From assembly GCA_021739645.1 (NCBI GenBank), contig JAIPBL010000015.1:21796-85795 (forward strand): DNA of 64,000 nucleotides, written 5' to 3'. The stretch is from Saprospiraceae bacterium. Lineage in GTDB: Bacteria; Bacteroidota; Bacteroidia; Chitinophagales; Saprospiraceae. The notes beneath the pieces were generated by a model that saw only the letters and a list, made by a program, of their open reading frames with translations, did no database searches and was not told the origin of the DNA. Positions 35,916-45,700 of the stretch are shown in pieces. How positions within the stretch are numbered: position 1 is the first letter of the stretch; each line of letters opens with the position of its first letter. A program made the position numbers and the translations under genes.

Positions 35916-36242
35916 TTACAGTGACTTTCCTAGCTTCTGAAGAAGCATGTAGTAAAATACCGCCCGGTGTTTCTGGTTAGCGTTGTACTCAGCGCAAACA
36001 GCTTTGATGGCAGTGTCCATGGCAGCTTCATCAGTCATGCCGAGCTTCTTGGTTAGGAAGTTGGCTTTAACTCTGTCCAACTCTTTTGGGTCAGAGCAAG
36101 ATACCAACGAGGCATCCTTTAAATAGATAGAAGGGCCAAGTCCTTTTGCAACTTTAGTTAGCTGATCGGCATTGACTGCACTTTTGCTAACTCCTTTAAG
36201 CGCATCCTGGTACTTAACCATCATTTCATCGAATTTGCTCAT
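35916..36242 (-). CDS. DUF2853 family protein
   Basis: 108 residues from the ATG at 36242 (MSKFDEMMVKYQDALKG). Small, helical, cytoplasmic, with the DUF2853 pattern: LGPSIYLKDASLVSCSDPKE, VKANFLTKKLG and a C-terminal QKHRAVFYYMLLQKLGKS. The function of the family is unknown. A near-consensus -7 box (TACCTTCG on the minus strand, 36282-36289) lies 40 bases upstream. Confidence 0.85.
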   Translation of the reverse strand: MSKFDEMMVKYQDALKGVSKSAVNADQLTKVAKGLGPSIYLKDASLVSCSDPKELDRVKANFLTKKLGMTDEAAMDTAIKAVCAEYNANQKHRAVFYYMLLQKLGKSL

Positions 36243-36459
36243 AGAAAATAATGTTTTATGGTGAAAAAAAAGGTTTCGGTGCGAAGGTAACAACAAATAT
36301 GCAGTCACCAATGAATCCAGCCTTATTTACAAATTTAATTTTGTAGGATGTAAATATTTCATTTGTACCATGCTGCAAAACATGGAAACAAGACATCGGG
36401 TGAGGAGCTAAGTACCAGTTTTTACGACTAGCACAGTATAAGATTTGGTTTCATGATTT

Positions 36460-38157
36460 TTAGCCCGCCTTTTTCAATTCCTCAATCGCATGGTTTGCTG
36501 CTCTAGCTGTTAATGCCATGAAAGTCAGCGACGGGTTTTGCGTAGCGGTAGATGTCATGCAAGCACCATCACTAACATACACGTTCGGACAGGCGTGGAG
36601 CTGGTTCCATTTATTCAAAAGTGAAGTCTTTGGGTCGTGTCCCATGCGCACTCCGCCCATTTCGTGGATGTCCAAGCCGGGCGATTGTTCAGTATCTCTT
36701 GTTTGAATATTGGTGAATCCCGCCTTTTCGAACATCTCGGTAAACTGCTCGAAAAAATCCTTTATCATTTTCTCGTCGTTGTCGTCATGGACAACGTTGA
36801 TTCGGAGTTGGGGGATTCCCCAAGCATCTTTTTTCTCATCGTCCAATTTAACGAAGTTGGTTTTCTTCGGAATGGTTTCGCCCATCATGCCTGAGCCTAC
36901 GCTCCAACCACCATAGCCCTTGCTGCTAAGTAAGTTGTCCGCCAATTCCTTCCCAAAACCGTTGTTGTTCACCTCCGGGTAGCGCATGGCCTGAAAAGTG
37001 GAAGCATAACCTCTAAGGAAATCTGTTTCCTGTTTGTAAACATTGCGGAAGCGAGGGATATACGCACCCATCACCCGCCTCCCCTCGGTTTTGAAATCCT
37101 GGTGGCCTTCGTGATCTCCCCAAATTTTTGCCCTGTAATTGTGGAATGCCACGTATTTGCCCAGAAGTCCGTTGTCGTTGCCCAGCCCGTTGGGGAATCG
37201 GTCAGATTTCGAGTTCAACAACACTAAATTGGAGTTGAGCGTAGAAGCATTCAGGAAGATGATTTTGGCAAAATATTCAGTCGTCTCCTTCGTCTCGGCA
37301 TGAATGACCCGCACGCCAGTTGCCCTGTTTTCTTTTTCATCAAAAATGATGGAATGCACGACGGAATGGGGTTGCAAGGTGAAATTCCCAGTCTTCATGG
37401 CCCAAGGGATCAGCGTCGAATTGGCGCTAAAATAGCCGCCGAAAGGACAGCCACGCTGGCAGATGCTGCGGTTTTGGCAAAGCGTTCGGCCTTGTTGCTT
37501 GAAAATCTCCCGCTCCTCGGTAAGGTGCGCGCAACGTGAAAATATCAGGTGCCGGTTTTTGAAGTTTTTTTTGAGGGAATCCTTGAAATGCTCCTCCACA
37601 CAGGTGAGGTCCCAGGGTTTTAAGAAGTCGCCATCCGGCAAGGTATCCAGCCCATCATGGTTGCCCGCCACGCCGATGAACTGCTCCACATGGGTGTACC
37701 ATTTCTCCAAGTCCTTGTAGCGGATGGGCCAGTCCACAGCAAAGCCATCACGTGCTGGCCCCTCAAAATCGAAGTCGCTCCAGCGCTGGACGTACCTGGC
37801 CCACATGAGCGACTTGCCGCCTACTTGATAGCCTCGAATCCAGTCGAATGGTCTGTCTTGGATATAGGGATGCTCGGTGTCCTTCACGAAAAAGTGCATG
37901 GCGTCCTCTTTGAACGCATAACAGCGACTGATGACGGGGTTCTCTTTTGCCACTTCGTAGGGGATGCGGCCACGGTGCTTGAACTCCCAAGGTTGTATGC
38001 CGGTGGTTGGGTAATCTTTAATATGCTCCACGTTTCGTCCCCGCTCCAGCATGAGTGTTTTTAGGCCATTTTCGCTGAGTTCCTTGGCAGCCCAGCCGCC
38101 TGTCATGCCCCCACCTATGATGATGGCATCGAAATGATGGTCTGTTGTGTTAGGCAT
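36460..38157 (-). CDS. GMC family oxidoreductase, large subunit
   Basis: 565 residues from the ATG at 38157. The FAD-binding Rossmann motif is at the N-terminus (FDAIIIGGGMTGGWAAKELS), and the C-terminal catalytic region has DIHEMGGVRMG and TATQNPSLTFMALT (His and Asn of the GMC active site). The family includes flavin-dependent sugar/alcohol dehydrogenases; together with the small gene upstream it resembles the gluconate/2-keto-gluconate dehydrogenase type. No dihaem cytochrome c subunit is nearby, so the electron acceptor is unclear. The substrate is unknown. Confidence 0.9.
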   Translation of the reverse strand: MPNTTDHHFDAIIIGGGMTGGWAAKELSENGLKTLMLERGRNVEHIKDYPTTGIQPWEFKHRGRIPYEVAKENPVISRCYAFKEDAMHFFVKDTEHPYIQDRPFDWIRGYQVGGKSLMWARYVQRWSDFDFEGPARDGFAVDWPIRYKDLEKWYTHVEQFIGVAGNHDGLDTLPDGDFLKPWDLTCVEEHFKDSLKKNFKNRHLIFSRCAHLTEEREIFKQQGRTLCQNRSICQRGCPFGGYFSANSTLIPWAMKTGNFTLQPHSVVHSIIFDEKENRATGVRVIHAETKETTEYFAKIIFLNASTLNSNLVLLNSKSDRFPNGLGNDNGLLGKYVAFHNYRAKIWGDHEGHQDFKTEGRRVMGAYIPRFRNVYKQETDFLRGYASTFQAMRYPEVNNNGFGKELADNLLSSKGYGGWSVGSGMMGETIPKKTNFVKLDDEKKDAWGIPQLRINVVHDDNDEKMIKDFFEQFTEMFEKAGFTNIQTRDTEQSPGLDIHEMGGVRMGHDPKTSLLNKWNQLHACPNVYVSDGACMTSTATQNPSLTFMALTARAANHAIEELKKAG

Positions 38158-38209
38158 TTTGCTTTTTAGATTTGAATGTTGGAAATTGAAGTTTAGAGAC
38201 AATCTATAC

Positions 38210-38728
38210 CTACCCTGTCGCCACACAGCCCTTAAAATAACCCGGCGCAAACTCCCATCCGGTGATATTTTTCATAAAAAATTCTGATGAGGTAAAATGC
38301 TCAACGGTCATTTTCCTGGCAGTGTCATAAAAGAACTTCAAAGGTTCAGACACACCATTTTCACCGGATAATTGTTTGAGAATTTCGGCCTGTTGGTCTG
38401 TTCCAAGTGCTCCAAAATCGGCCTTATATTTCTTATTCACCAATGCTTGAAGCGCTGTCAGTCCCAATTCGAATTGTTGGACGTCAGCCGGGGAGTGACA
38501 GTTGTTCAGTACCGTCAAGATAAAATCTGGCGTCGTTTCTGGGGTGATGATGCTCGTTTTTTCCTTCGGCAACAAAGCATTGGTAAAATCTTCGAACAAT
38601 CGCCTTTGTTTATTGGTGAGGGAAATGTTCTCATAAACTGGACCAGACGGTTCTGCACCACAGCTCGGTAAGATTGCCGCACCCGATGAGATGATGACGA
38701 GGTGCTTTAGGGCTTGGCGTCGTTTCAT
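38210..38728 (-). CDS. Gluconate 2-dehydrogenase subunit 3-like
   Basis: 172 residues starting MKRRQALKHLVIISSGAAILPSCG, a Tat-like/lipoprotein leader (twin Arg, then a hydrophobic stretch and Cys). The remainder matches the gluconate 2-dehydrogenase subunit 3 family (LTNKQRRLFEDFTNALLPKE, FYDTARKMTVEHFTSSEFF, GWEFAPGYFKGCVA). Such subunits help export the folded GMC partner, which here has no signal peptide of its own and is encoded 52 bp downstream, supporting piggy-back Tat export. Confidence 0.88.
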   Translation of the reverse strand: MKRRQALKHLVIISSGAAILPSCGAEPSGPVYENISLTNKQRRLFEDFTNALLPKEKTSIITPETTPDFILTVLNNCHSPADVQQFELGLTALQALVNKKYKADFGALGTDQQAEILKQLSGENGVSEPLKFFYDTARKMTVEHFTSSEFFMKNITGWEFAPGYFKGCVATG

Positions 38729-38996
38729 GTTCCTATCATTTTAGAGAATGACTGTGAAGGGCGAGATAAAAAATCGAATCGCTCACCTTGATTTTTAAGC
38801 TTCACCCAAAAAAAAAATCAGGCGGCAAAATATCCAAAATCTTTTAAACCTACGCCATTTTGAAGCTTATAACCAAAACGGATGTAATGCCCCAACTCCG
38901 CTCCTATTGCTAAACCCACTATCCATCGGAATCATCGGTTCTGGTTACAAAGTCTGAACGAATCCGTCGAAAACCAAAAAACTGCGCACATAAAAA
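38729..38996. other. Spacer without a gene
   Basis: About 270 bp upstream of the GMC operon. I see A-tracts and an imperfect hairpin (GAAGGGCGAG...CTCACCTTG region) but no open frame of note and no clear promoter box. Confidence 0.4.
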
Positions 38997-39024
38997 AAGG
39001 GCCATGAATTTCTTCATGACCCTT
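38992..39024 (-). terminator. Terminator of the tRNA transcript
   Basis: Arms AAGGGCCATGAA (38997-39008) and TTCATGACCCTT (39013-39024), one wobble pair, followed on the minus strand by seven U. It lies just 3' of tRNA-Pro. Confidence 0.85.
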
Positions 39025-39030
39025 AGTCAG

Positions 39031-39105
39031 TCGGGGTAGCAGGATTCGAACCTGCGGCCCCCTGTTCCCAAAACAGGTGCGCTAACCGGACTGCGCTACA
39101 CCCCG
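39031..39105 (-). tRNA. tRNA-Pro (anticodon TGG)
   Basis: 75 nt on the minus strand. Acceptor CGGGGTG pairs with TACCCCG (one G-T) plus discriminator A; D arm GCGC/GCGC; anticodon stem CCTGT/ACAGG with loop TTTGGGA giving anticodon TGG; T arm GCAGG-TTCGAAT-CCTGC. CCA is not encoded. Confidence 0.95.
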
Positions 39106-39226
39106 AAACCTCCATTCGGAGGGGTCGTTGGATTTGTACCAGCGACCCTTCCGCTTTAAATTCAAAGCCACAACATTTTGTGGAAAGAAGTCTAGGGTGT
39201 CAAACGAAAGCAACTTAAAAAGGTTG

Positions 39227-39315
39227 CGGTGAGACCGGGATTCGAACCCGGGGTACCAGTTTCCCAGTACGACAGTTTAGCAAACTGTTGGTTTCAGCCA
39301 CTCACCCATCTCACC
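39227..39315 (-). tRNA. tRNA-Ser (anticodon GCT)
   Basis: 89 nt on the minus strand with a long variable arm, as expected for serine. Acceptor GGTGAGA/TCTCACC, discriminator G; anticodon stem ACAGT/ACTGT with loop TTGCTAA giving GCT; variable arm GTACTGG...CTGGTAC; T arm CCGGG-TTCGAAT-CCCGG. It precedes tRNA-Pro in the same transcript; the 121-bp spacer holds two small hairpins. Confidence 0.96.
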
Positions 39316-39336
39316 GTACTTTTGCGGAAGCGGGTG

Positions 39337-39367
39337 CAAAGGTAAATTTAGTTTTCACAAATCCAAA
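39337..39367 (-). promoter_or_regulatory. Promoter of the tRNA-Ser/tRNA-Pro unit
   Basis: On the minus strand TTTG (39367-39364), 19 bases, then TACCTTTG (39344-39337): a full match to the Bacteroidota -33/-7 pattern, 21 bases before the 5' end of tRNA-Ser. Confidence 0.8.
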
Positions 39368-39424
39368 TCTAACATTTGCACTTTTTATTAAATTTCTTCA
39401 CGGCAATGGCAAAACCCCTACCAA

Positions 39425-40873
39425 TTATTTTTCGTTCAGCGTCAAACGAATTTTTTTCTCCAGTTCTGAAACCGTATCCTTGAAAACCAAGTCCGTTTCC
39501 ATTAAATCTTGCACCGTTTTAATAGAGTATATCACAGTGCTGTGATCGCGTCCTCCAAACATCTCTCCAATATTTTTCAAGGACTTGTCTGTCAAATTTT
39601 TTGCGAGGTACATGGAAAGTTGGCGTGCTATCACAATTTGTCGCTTGCGAGTCTTTCCACCCAGTTTCTCAACTGGTAGGTCAAAATGGTCTGCAACTAG
39701 ATTTTTGATGAATTCAAGCGTAATTTCTTTGTTGATTTGGGTTACAAAATTTTTCACGACTTCCTTTGCCAAATCCACGTCAATCTCCCGGCGGTTAAGG
39801 GACGATTGGGCAATAACCGAAACAAGCACTCCTTCCAATTCCCGAATGTTGTTTTGGATGTGGTAGCAAATAAATTCTACCACACTGTTCGGCAATTCAA
39901 CACCTTCCCTGTTCATTTTTGATTCCAAGATAGCTACACGAGTTTCAAAATCAGGCACTTGCAAATCGGCAGAAAGCCCCCATTTAAAACGTGAAATCAA
40001 GCGCTCCTCCATTCCGTCAAGGTCTTTAGGAGGCCGGTCGGAAGTCAAAATTATTTGCTTGCCGCCTTGGTGTAGTTGGTTGAAGATGTGGAAGAAAATC
40101 TCTTGTGTTTTCTGCTTGTTTGCCAAAAACTGAATGTCATCAACAATTAACACATCTACCATTTGGTAGAAGTTTACAAAGTCATTGACTGCGTTGTTCT
40201 TGATGGAATCAATGATTTGCCCTGTGAATTTCTCGGAAGAAACATAGAGCACTGATTTGTTATCGTGAATTTTCAGGACTTCATTGCCAACGGCATGAGC
40301 CAAGTGCGTTTTACCCAAACCCACATCGCCAAAAATCACAAGTGGGTTGAATGCAGTTCCGCCTGGTTTCTTGGCAACTGCATGGCCTGCCGAACGAGCC
40401 AATCGGTTGCAATCACCTTCTATAAAGGTATTGAATGTATAGGTTGGGTTGAGTTGGGATTCAATTTTGAGCTTTTTGATTCCTGGGATTACAAATGGAT
40501 TTTTGATACTGCTCGTATCAATGCTTCCGGGGTTCGAGTTGCTGGATTGGCCAAAGCCTTTCGCAGCAGTGGTTGAAACTTCGTTCTTCACCGCTTCTTC
40601 GTTGCGCAGCTGGCGCAAACTGGAGGAAAGAATCTGATACTCCAATCGGCCCTTGTCTCCCAATTCTTTGCGAATGGACATTTTCAATAACGAAACGTAG
40701 TGCTCTTCTAGCCATTCATAAAAGAACTTGTTCGGCACTTGTATTGTCAGTGCATTGTTTTCAAGTCTGATCGGCCTGATAGGCTCGAACCAAGTTTTGA
40801 AACTCTGTCCGTTAACGTTCCTTCGGATAACATGCAAGCAGCTATCCCATACTGTTACGCAATCCTTTACCAT
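39425..40873 (-). CDS. dnaA: Chromosomal replication initiator DnaA
   Basis: 482 residues with all four domains: an N-terminal DnaB/self-interaction domain (FKTWFEPIRPIRLE), a variable linker (about 95-135), the AAA+ domain with Walker A GDVGLGKT (182-189), Walker B VLIVDDIQFLANK and RLISRFKWGL, and DNA-binding domain IV with the signature FGGRDHSTVIYSI. DnaA unwinds oriC and autoregulates. The 372-bp upstream spacer has only degenerate DnaA boxes. A TAATTTTG box (minus strand, 40878-40885) sits 5 bases before the ATG and would give a leaderless message. Confidence 0.97.
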   Translation of the reverse strand: MVKDCVTVWDSCLHVIRRNVNGQSFKTWFEPIRPIRLENNALTIQVPNKFFYEWLEEHYVSLLKMSIRKELGDKGRLEYQILSSSLRQLRNEEAVKNEVSTTAAKGFGQSSNSNPGSIDTSSIKNPFVIPGIKKLKIESQLNPTYTFNTFIEGDCNRLARSAGHAVAKKPGGTAFNPLVIFGDVGLGKTHLAHAVGNEVLKIHDNKSVLYVSSEKFTGQIIDSIKNNAVNDFVNFYQMVDVLIVDDIQFLANKQKTQEIFFHIFNQLHQGGKQIILTSDRPPKDLDGMEERLISRFKWGLSADLQVPDFETRVAILESKMNREGVELPNSVVEFICYHIQNNIRELEGVLVSVIAQSSLNRREIDVDLAKEVVKNFVTQINKEITLEFIKNLVADHFDLPVEKLGGKTRKRQIVIARQLSMYLAKNLTDKSLKNIGEMFGGRDHSTVIYSIKTVQDLMETDLVFKDTVSELEKKIRLTLNEK

Positions 40874-41245
40874 TCTCCAAAATTAGTTGGCAGTTAATAA
40901 AATAAGGTTTCGGTTCCCGTCCTTGTCGGGTAATTATAGTATCAGTAAATTAGGAAGTTACTCCGAGTGAATGCTCTGGGTATGTAGCGGAACACATAAG
41001 TCGCTGACTCAATCATCAATCTAGCTTTCATTGATTGGAGAGTTGCAAAGGTGGGCAAATTCCATTAAACCAGATGGGGAATCTTCAACTTTTTTTGATT
41101 TTTTTTCCCCATATAAGTGTTACTAAGTGTGGAGAATTCATAAACCGTTCAGAATCAGGGTGATAGGCATACAAAAGACTAACTCATTGAAAATCAGTGC
41201 TTTATAAAAAACACTGCTGATAATCAAGGAGTTATGGACAGCATT
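40874..41245. other. AT-rich spacer upstream of dnaA
   Basis: 372 bp without a gene. It has long T-tracts (41090-41108), one TGTGGAGAA (41128-41136, one mismatch to the DnaA box TGTGGATAA) and TTATGGACA (41232-41240, two mismatches). Possibly dnaA regulatory DNA; too few boxes to call an origin. Confidence 0.4.
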
Positions 41246-41779
41246 TTACATCAGAATTGATGCTTCCTTCTTGATGGCCATTAACGCTGTGTTCAAAGAG
41301 TTGGCAGACTGACCTTCAATTTGATTCAGCAACACCGAGGCAAGCTCTTTGGAAGACCCTTTTGGGTCAACTTTTTCGTAAAGCCCGTTGATATCCATTA
41401 CGGTATTGTCCCTGGAAATTTTGATGATTTGCCATAATTGGTCCGATACATAAACCTGTTGGGTTATGTTGTACTCAAACTCCTGCTGGATTGCCAGCAG
41501 CATCGCCATACGCAATAGGGAATTGCTCTGCCCCTCTTCTCGAAGTCGGAGCATGAGACTTGGGATGGCTATTCTTTCACAAAAAAGCGACAACCGTTCG
41601 TATGCTTGCAATCGTGCGGGGATTGTTGTGTTGTTTTGATTTTGCCTAAATTCTAAGACTCTTAGCTGGTATTGCTTGTCAAGGTAGGTTTTCATTAGGT
41701 AGTAAACCGTGAGAAAAACAATCAGCGCAGGGACGGTGATTTTTATAATTTCCAGAAGGGCACTCAACCAATTTGACAT
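41246..41779 (-). CDS. Conserved hypothetical, single-TM protein
   Basis: 177 residues. One N-terminal membrane helix (LLEIIKITVPALIVFLTVYYLM), then a predominantly helical cytoplasmic part with RLQAYERLSLFCERI and QQEFEYNITQQVYVSDQLWQ. It looks like a protein conserved in Bacteroidota next to HesB/IscA genes, but I cannot name a function. It is divergent from the hesB gene, and both have good -7 boxes in the shared spacer. Confidence 0.75.
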   Translation of the reverse strand: MSNWLSALLEIIKITVPALIVFLTVYYLMKTYLDKQYQLRVLEFRQNQNNTTIPARLQAYERLSLFCERIAIPSLMLRLREEGQSNSLLRMAMLLAIQQEFEYNITQQVYVSDQLWQIIKISRDNTVMDINGLYEKVDPKGSSKELASVLLNQIEGQSANSLNTALMAIKKEASILM

Positions 41780-41843
41780 ATCTCAAGTTTTTGTTTGTAA
41801 CGCATTAAATGGCAAATGAAACAGCATCCTGTTTTTCGGGTCG

Positions 41844-41851
41844 CAAAAGTA
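41844..41851 (-). promoter_or_regulatory. -7 box of the hypothetical gene
   Basis: Minus-strand TACTTTTG, an exact TAnnTTTG match, 65 bases before the ATG at 41779. Confidence 0.5.
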
Positions 41852-41938
41852 AGCCAAACCATTAAATTGAAAAATCATTCCAACCGCCTCAACCGAAGCC
41901 CAATTTGATTTGTTTCGCCTTATGAATTTCAGAATTGT

Positions 41939-41946
41939 TATTTTTG
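41939..41946 (+). promoter_or_regulatory. -7 box of hesB/iscA gene
   Basis: TATTTTTG, an exact TAnnTTTG match, 19 bases before the ATG at 41965. Confidence 0.55.
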
Positions 41947-41964
41947 TGCCTAAAAATAAGTAAA

Positions 41965-42312
41965 ATGCATACTACCACTACTGTTCAGCCTGTTTCGCTT
42001 ACACAAAGTGCAATTGGCCAGTTGCGTTCCATCATGGAAGACCAGAATATTCCCAATGACCACGGACTGCGCATAGGGGTGAAAGGGGGAGGCTGTTCTG
42101 GCTTTACCTATGTTCTTGGCTTTGACGCAAAAACCGACAAAGATGACCAATTCGAAATTGATGGCCTTCGGGTTTTTATGGATAAAGCCCACGCTATTTA
42201 CCTCCTTGGCATGGAGATAGACTGGGTTGATGGCTTGAACAACCGAGGCTTCTCTTTCAATAACCCGAATGCAAGCTCATCTTGTGGCTGCGGAACTTCG
42301 TTCTCGGCCTAA
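41965..42312 (+). CDS. HesB/IscA/ErpA-type iron-sulfur carrier
   Basis: 115 residues from the ATG at 41965 (the track start adds ten residues upstream of the -7-driven ATG). The A-type carrier motifs are complete: GVKGGGCSGFTYVLGFD with Cys44 and the C-terminal SSCGCGTSF with the CxC pair. These proteins ferry Fe or Fe-S clusters to target apoproteins in the cytoplasm. No suf or isc genes are adjacent, so it is a stand-alone A-type carrier. Confidence 0.92.
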   Translation: MHTTTTVQPVSLTQSAIGQLRSIMEDQNIPNDHGLRIGVKGGGCSGFTYVLGFDAKTDKDDQFEIDGLRVFMDKAHAIYLLGMEIDWVDGLNNRGFSFNNPNASSSCGCGTSFSA

Positions 42313-42333
42313 TTTCATCAAAGAATAAAATTC

Positions 42334-42365
42334 AAAAGCCCGACAGGTTCTCCGTCGGGCTTTTT
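42334..42365 (+). terminator. Intrinsic terminator after hesB/iscA
   Basis: Stem AAAAGCCCGAC / GTCGGGCTTTTT. The flanking A-tract also permits minus-strand termination. Confidence 0.85.
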
Positions 42366-42417
42366 CGTTGGCTTAAGTTGTAGCTGATGGTTGGATGTTC
42401 TCTTGTAAAACCCGGTT

Positions 42418-42702
42418 TCAAACTCGGTTTTTACCTATCAGGTCTCTAGTGCCCACGATTGAAACCAAAACAATTTTTCCTTTTGTTTTGACGATACGTG
42501 ACTGATTCAATTCTAAAAATAATAGGGGGATAAAAGGAGGTAGATAATAGCTTCCTGAAAAATATTCAAGCAATTGTATGGAGGTTCTAAGGATTGGGTC
42601 AAAGGTAAGCCAATTTGAAAAGGATGTTCCCTCAATCCTATTTTTCAGTAGAAATACCGAGGAGGATTTAGATAGAAATCTAAACGCAAATAATTGATAC
42701 AC
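42418..42702 (-). CDS. Doubtful small ORF after helicase-like gene
   Basis: 94 codons opening with GTG and containing no internal Met, 34 bp downstream of the stop of the large helicase-like gene on the same strand. The only recognisable-looking stretch is GKIVLVSIVGTRDLIGKNRV at the very end, just before the stop. It matches no family I can name; it could be the ruin of a longer gene or a chance frame. A TACCTTTG box on the minus strand (42600-42607) lies inside it. Confidence 0.2.
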   Translation of the reverse strand: MYQLFAFRFLSKSSSVFLLKNRIEGTSFSNWLTFDPILRTSIQLLEYFSGSYYLPPFIPLLFLELNQSRIVKTKGKIVLVSIVGTRDLIGKNRV

Positions 42703-42736
42703 AGATACTTGAACCTAAGTTAAAAAATTCACTACA

Positions 42737-45700
42737 CTACTCTTTCAATTTGTCCTCCAAAGAAATCTCGTCCTCCAAATGTTTGTCCGCTGCACCTTCA
42801 GCTACATCATGGTTTATGATTTTGCTGGCTAAAAGCCTAGCTTCCATATTGGGATTTCTCAGCCAATTCACCGACCAAAATGGCAAATAAACCATTCCAG
42901 CTTTCTCAATGGCGTCTCTTTGGCTTTTCTCCCAAAGCGGCGAGGTAAATGTCGTTCCTGAGAAGAACCCATCAGGGTGCAACACAACAGCTTTCCCAGC
43001 AATGCTTAATGGCTTAACAGTAATTGGAAAGTGAACTGAATCGGTTGAGACTTTTGTGGAAATGCGTTTCAAATCAATGAACGGCGATAGCGCCTGAATA
43101 ACTTCATTGGTGAAAATAGAAGGCGTTGCGCCGCTGCTCATATTTTTGCCAAGTGCCTCCATCGAAATCATTATCTGGGGCTTATTCCCGTTTTGGGTGG
43201 CTTCGGCCAACCTGATGAAATGTGCTAGCAGCCAAGTGCCTTCCTCCCATTTCTTACCTTCAAAACCCTGGATTTGCTCATCTGGAAATGAATGAATGAT
43301 GTGGTAGGCTTGCGCAGGTTTGTTCACCAACATCCGCAAATGACCAATTCCGGTTGGGGTGTTTAGGAAAACGAGCTTCTTCGACAACTCCCCTTTTAAG
43401 TTAACCAAACCAAAGGTACAGGACACAATAATAATGTCGAAGTGCTGGCCAAACAGCTCGTCGATATGAAAAACGCCCATGCCATTGCGTTCCAATTGCT
43501 GAATCTTCTCACTTCCAAGTACGTTTTGTTGCTTGAGTTTAAGTAGGTAATTGGCGATGAGGTCCCGTTGCTCAACAGTAAAGGTCACTATGCCTACCGA
43601 TGGGTAAATTCGTTGTGGCGTTTGCTTAACTTGATTCAAAAGCCGAATGATAGTTTGCGCTTCAGTGTCGTTCGTGCCTTCCAGTTCATGAAATCTACCT
43701 TCAACGTTTTCCACAAGGTAGCTCACCCGTTGATGTGGAAAATCTTGGTCTTCCTTAACTAGCCCAGAAATAGGTGTGGGCGGCTCGTAGCGATTGGAAA
43801 TTAATGTGGAGGGAACACCGTTTTCGAGGGCATATTGCAGTAGGCTGGTCTCGTTTCCGAAGCTGTCGTTACTGCCCATAATGACCAATTTATTCCCAAG
43901 CGTTGCAATGGCTGTCGCTGTCTCTACTGAAAACTTATTGGATTCATCAAAAATCACATAATCGAAATAGTGCTCACTTTTGGGTAACTCGTTGAGGGCC
44001 ACATGCGGCGTTACGAAGAGAATGGGCAAATACGCCGACACTGCATCAAAGCTGTTCTCAAGCACCTTTGACAGCGGGAGCGTCTCTGCTGCTTTTTGCC
44101 CCGATTTTTCGAAAATCAATTGAAAAGCCTGCTTGTTTTTCTTTTTTAAAGCCTTTACTTCTGACGCCTGTTTCTCTTGCCAAAGTCGAATTAATAGATT
44201 GAAAATCAGTGGCTTTAGCTGGTGCCATGCCTCGTTAAACTGCAAAATGGCCTCAGAGTCTTTGAGTAGGGAAGGTGAATGCATTTTGGTCAACAAGCTG
44301 TTGAAATACCAACTTTCAAAAGCTGCAACCCAATCACCAGGTTTAACTTTCACCAGCGCCCGCACTACTTTTTGGCCTAAAACACCCAACCCCAACCAAT
44401 TGGACTGCCAAGCATGGAATGGGTCGAAATCTCGCATGTTGAGTTGTGTGGCCTCCAGTTGCTCCATGATGCTTTCCAAATACTTTTGGCGCTGTGGAAT
44501 GGTTAGAGTCTTATTTTCAAGTAGTTTTTGGTAAAGACCCGATTCATTCAATTCCTCTATCAGCGTGTCCAAAGCAAACTCTAACATCGTTACCTGCTCT
44601 TTCACATCGAGGCTTGGGTGAGCAGTTTTGCTGTTCAAACGCATCACTTCTTCTTGCACAAGGCTGTCGGAGTTAGCGTACCATTGGCCCAGCACCCTTC
44701 TGAAATGGGCAAGATTTTCTGAAGTTTTCGGAATGTTTAGTCCGTCCTTGCAGGCGGTAAATTCGACATCAAAATAAGGGTTCTTCTCATACAATTTGAG
44801 AAATGCCCGATATCGCTTGCCGACTTCCGCTTGTGCGTCCTTTATCTTTTTCTTTTTTGATGAAAAGAATGATGGCCACTCAAATGAGCCTGCCCCAGCA
44901 TTCGCAAATCCATTCCCAAGCAGTGCCGTATGGTTTTGTATTTTCTCTAAAAGTCCTTTGGCACCACCTTCAAGTTGATTAAAATAGTCACGGTAATGCT
45001 CCTTGAGCCTAGCAGCGTAGTTGTCCGTTTGGCTAATGTATTCCCCCTGCAATTCATTGGTTTTTGCAGTGAAAAGCCGCAAGTTTGTTTCGACGAACTG
45101 CTGACTTTTCTTGGTTTCTGAATTGACAAAAATCTGGTCTTTGAGATTGCTTAGTGGGTGGGTCAGTGTTTTTACTGATTCAAAAAGCGGTTCGCTTCGC
45201 AAAATACCCGCCACCATTTGTTCATGTTCATTAGGCAAGAAGCTGAAGTCGGAAGCATTCAAGTGGCTCGCTAAGCGTTCCTTGCCCTCAATTCTGTTAC
45301 TGGCCAAGAACAAACCAACGGTCTCTGTCCAGTCTTTGTCTCCAAAGATTTTGCCCTTCACCGCTTTGTAAGATTGCTGTACAGCTGCTCGTGCCTGGAG
45401 GAATTTTGTCTTTTGGGCGTTGAAGGCATTTTGATTATGCACCACCTCTCTGCCTCCCCCGCTTGCTGTTGTGCGCAAAAGCTCAATTAGCGGCATTTTA
45501 TCACCCAACGCGTCGTCCAATAAAAAGTGATATTGAAAAATCCCTGCCTTGCTCAACATCTGTTGGGTGAATTTCAATGACTGAGTTCGCTCTGAAACAA
45601 CAAGGCATTTCTTCCCCTCAGAAAGTGCATTGATGAGTAAGTTCACCAATGTCTGAGCCTTGCCGAGTGCATCCTCACCTTCCACTACAGTGATTTTCTG

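Noticed and set aside
40874-41245. oriC directly upstream of dnaA
   Set aside because: Only one box with a single mismatch and one with two mismatches; not enough clustering to call an origin.
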